The notes under the pieces were generated by a model that was not told where the DNA came from, did no database searches, and saw only the letters and a program-made list of their open reading frames with translations. From NCBI GenBank assembly GCA_937928585.1, contig CALEZK010000284.1, positions 1 through 9,707 of the forward strand: 9,707 bases of DNA. Direction: 5' to 3'. Source of the DNA: an uncultured bacterium (GTDB lineage: Bacteria; Hydrogenedentota; Hydrogenedentia; Hydrogenedentales; SLHB01). Shown piece after piece: positions 7,921 to 9,707 of the stretch. The position numbers were made by a program, and so were the translations under genes. Positions within the stretch are counted from its first letter, which is position 1; each line of letters starts with the position of its first letter.

Positions 7921-7941
7921 CTCTCTAAATCACGGGGCGCA

Positions 7942-7996
7942 TATTGCCGCTTTCACGGTGGCAATTCCCTGCGCTTCGGCGCTCGGGGGCGCAATA
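7942..7996 (+). promoter_or_regulatory. Structured 5' leader of the sigma-factor gene
   Basis: Two hairpins can be read in the leader. ATTGCC (7943-7948) pairs with GGCAAT (7960-7965). GCGC-TTCG-GCGC (7971-7982) forms a compact UUCG-tetraloop hairpin. TATTGC (7942-7947) could instead pair with GCAATA (7991-7996), so two exclusive folds are possible. No U-run follows the hairpins and no known riboswitch class is recognised. The regulatory role is inference. Confidence 0.3.
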
Positions 7997-8036
7997 CATG
8001 ATCAAAGACCCACGCACGTAGCCACAAGGAGAGCGG

Positions 8037-8867
8037 ATGTCTGATCTACGGGAGAGCGGCCTGAGCACGTATCTCGCCGAAATCTCGCGCATTCCGCTGC
8101 TTTCGTCCGCGGAGGAAATTCGGCTTGCGCAACTTGCCCAGAAAGACGACGGCGAGGCCCGCCGCAAACTCATCGTTTCCAATTTGCGGCTTGTTGTTAG
8201 TATTGCCAAGAAATACTTGTATTTCGGACTGCCGCTGCAGGACCTGATCGAGGAAGGCAACATCGGCCTGATGAAGGCGGTGGACCGATTCGACTGGACC
8301 CGCGGCTGCAAGTTTTCAACTTACGCGACTTGGTGGATACGACAAGCCATCACCCGGGCACTTTCCAACTATGGCCGCACCGTGCGCATCCCCGTCTACG
8401 TGACCGACAACGTGTCGCGCTACAAGAAAACTTCCGAAGAGTTCTACATCAAGCATGGCCGCCGCCCCGATCCGGACGAGGTCGCCGAGGCGATGGGCAT
8501 CAAAAAAGCGGAAGCCTTGCGCCTGCAATCCTTCGTCGAGGAAGTTTCACCGCTCGACAATCCTGAGTTCATGAACGACGATGAGGGACGCGGCATACCC
8601 GAGAGCATTGAGCCGCGCCGCCTGGATGACGCCATCGTACAGTTCGAGTTGGATCAACAGCTCGAAGAAATCATGAAACAATTGAACCCGCGCGAGCAGA
8701 ACATTGTGAAGTATCGCTATGGCCTTACCGATGGTCATGCCCACACGCTCGAACAGACGGGCCGCTATTTCAATCTGACGCGCGAACGCATTCGCCAGAT
8801 TGAGAACGATGTGATGAAACGGCTGCGAAAATTTGTCGGGGATCGGGGCGACGACTTTAGCCCGTGA
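8037..8867 (+). CDS. RNA polymerase sigma factor, RpoD/SigA family (group 2-like)
   Basis: 276 residues; it directs RNA polymerase to promoters. Region 1.2 is at 8-34 (STYLAEISRIPLLSSAEEIR). Region 2 is at 42-112, with the core-binding LQDLIEEGNIGLMKAVDRFD and the canonical -10-reading FSTYATWWIRQAITRAL. Region 3 is at about 115-190 (RTVRIPVYVTDNV). Region 4 is at 215-266, with a helix-turn-helix ending in TRERIRQIE. The long acidic region 1.1 and the non-conserved insert of housekeeping RpoD are missing, so this is more likely an alternative, RpoS/SigB-like group 2 factor than the primary one. AAGGAG (8026-8031) lies 5 bases before the ATG. It has its own promoter and structured leader. The apt gene follows after 44 bases with no terminator between. 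Family secure; the genes it controls are unknown. Confidence 0.95.
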   Translation: MSDLRESGLSTYLAEISRIPLLSSAEEIRLAQLAQKDDGEARRKLIVSNLRLVVSIAKKYLYFGLPLQDLIEEGNIGLMKAVDRFDWTRGCKFSTYATWWIRQAITRALSNYGRTVRIPVYVTDNVSRYKKTSEEFYIKHGRRPDPDEVAEAMGIKKAEALRLQSFVEEVSPLDNPEFMNDDEGRGIPESIEPRRLDDAIVQFELDQQLEEIMKQLNPREQNIVKYRYGLTDGHAHTLEQTGRYFNLTRERIRQIENDVMKRLRKFVGDRGDDFSP

Positions 8868-8911
8868 TTCGGTAACCCCGCACGACTTCTTTCCAAGGAG
8901 CTTTCAGTATC

Positions 8912-9433
8912 ATGGATCTTGCACCGCTTATTCGCAATGTACCGGATTTCCCGATCCCGGGGATTCAGTTCAAAGACATAACAACGCTGCTGCTTCACCC
9001 CGAGGCCTATCGATTTATCGTCGATAGTTGGAAGAAACGCTACGAGTCGATGGGCATTACGGCTATAGTCGGCGCGGACGCACGCGGCTTCATATTCGGC
9101 GGCGCGCTTGCTTACGCGATGGGCCTTCCGCTGGTGCTGGCTCGAAAGCAGGGGAAACTGCCCGCGGATACCCTATCGGAAGAGTACCAGTTGGAGTATG
9201 GCACGGCGACACTGGAGATTCATCGCGATGCGCTGAAAAGCGGCGACCGCGTTGTGCTGATCGATGACTTGCTCGCCACGGGCGGCACCATGAAAGCGGT
9301 AGCCTCACTCGTCGAGCGGCTGGGCGCGAAGATCGAAGAGATCGCGTTTGTCGTGGAGCTGCCGCCCTTGAAGGGACGCTCGAAGCTCGCCCCGCATCCC
9401 GTTCATTCACTTGTCGAATTCATGGTGGAGTAA
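8912..9433 (+). CDS. apt: Adenine phosphoribosyltransferase
   Basis: This cytoplasmic purine-salvage enzyme makes AMP and pyrophosphate from adenine and PRPP. 173 residues, the usual length for Apt. The N-terminal PDFPIPGIQFKDITTLL (11-27) is the adenine-side hood typical of Apt. GADARGFIFGGALA (54-67) is the PPi loop region. RKQGKLP (78-84) and EYGTATLEIHRDAL (95-108) are family blocks. VVLIDDLLATGGT (114-126) is the PRPP-binding motif, with both acidic residues D118 and D119 present. AAGGAG (8895-8900) lies 11 bases before the ATG, a rather long spacing. The gene follows the sigma factor by 44 bases and is followed by a phosphatase-like gene after 7 bases, so all three probably share a transcript. 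Confidence 0.97.
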   Translation: MDLAPLIRNVPDFPIPGIQFKDITTLLLHPEAYRFIVDSWKKRYESMGITAIVGADARGFIFGGALAYAMGLPLVLARKQGKLPADTLSEEYQLEYGTATLEIHRDALKSGDRVVLIDDLLATGGTMKAVASLVERLGAKIEEIAFVVELPPLKGRSKLAPHPVHSLVEFMVE

Positions 9434-9440
9434 TTTGTTC

Positions 9441-9707
9441 ATGAGCACATTGACCGAGAAAAACATGGAAATTATCCGTGACACCGAGCGGGGCCGTTTC
9501 AAGCACGCGTTGTTCGATTTTGACGGCACAGTGAGTTTGCTTCGCGAAGGATGGCAGCACGTCATGGCTCCGCTGATGGCGGAGATGATCTGCGGCGACA
9601 CTGCACCGACACCGGAAATTGAGAAAGCAGTTGCCGATTACATCGACGAATCCACCGGCATCAACACCATACTTCAAATGGAACATCTCGTAAAGATGGT
9701 GAAGGAC
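9441..9707 (+). CDS. HAD-family hydrolase, N-terminal part only
   Basis: The first 89 residues are visible; the frame runs off the right edge. HALFDFDGTVSLLREGW (22-38) carries HAD motif I, with D26 as the expected nucleophile and D28 as general acid/base, just after a hydrophobic strand. The following helix-rich part (MAPLMAEMICGD, IEKAVADYIDESTGI) is the start of a cap domain. Motifs II-IV lie outside the window, so catalytic competence and substrate class (phosphatase, phosphonatase or mutase) cannot be judged. The ATG at 9441 is 7 bases after the apt stop, with GGAG (9427-9430) 10 bases upstream inside the end of apt, suggesting translational coupling. An in-frame ATG at residue 9 is an alternative start. 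Confidence 0.85.
   Translation, partial: MSTLTEKNMEIIRDTERGRFKHALFDFDGTVSLLREGWQHVMAPLMAEMICGDTAPTPEIEKAVADYIDESTGINTILQMEHLVKMVKD

Overview
This is a bacterial window of moderate to high GC, fully coding apart from gaps of about 225 bases or less. No single gene fixes the taxon. The mix of a Tat-exported GHL6-like glycosidase, a DUF1080 (3-keto-disaccharide hydrolase-like) protein, membrane-anchored pseudopilin-like proteins with an H-X9-DG-like C-terminus, and a large anchored protein with a GspG-like tail is typical of the Planctomycetota / Verrucomicrobiota / Lentisphaerota / Candidatus Hydrogenedentota part of the tree. Hydrogenedentota is my best guess, by inference only.

Layout. Positions 1-828 (minus) hold the N-terminal 276 residues of a Tat-exported glycosyl-hydrolase-like protein that runs off the left edge. 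Upstream of it on the same strand is tadA (902-1399), with a good promoter placed so that the transcript would begin at the start codon. Next is a 425-residue membrane-anchored protein of unknown function (1589-2866, minus). A 225-base divergent gap carrying a perfect 8-base dyad separates it from a DUF1080 gene on the plus strand (3092-3832). That gene runs convergently into, and overlaps, a small pseudopilin-like gene (3809-4363, minus).

The most informative structure lies at 3719-5105. The module 'DUF1080 tail facing a pseudopilin-like gene' is present twice in tandem, with a constant offset of about 724-729 bases. In the second copy the pseudopilin is intact (4538-5092, also 184 residues), but only about 25 codons of the DUF1080 gene survive, as a relic at 4440-4544. 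The two pseudopilins have diverged strongly but remain collinear.

Further right on the minus strand are a 572-residue ABC-2-type permease built from two fused half-modules with no ATPase gene beside it (5162-6880), and an exported epoxide-hydrolase-like alpha/beta hydrolase (6899-7810). With the pseudopilin genes they could form one minus-strand transcription unit. A 226-base divergent gap follows, with a clear sigma-70-type promoter and a leader containing hairpins. It drives a plus-strand set: a primary-like (RpoD/SigA family) sigma factor (8037-8867), adenine phosphoribosyltransferase apt (8912-9433) and the start of a HAD-family phosphatase (9441 to the right edge).

I found no CRISPR array, tRNA, rRNA, transposase, attachment site or defence cassette. 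Most of the window is ordinary housekeeping or surface-protein content. The points worth following are the duplication with its relic, the predicted leaderless tadA, the orphan two-module permease and the structured leader of the sigma-factor gene.
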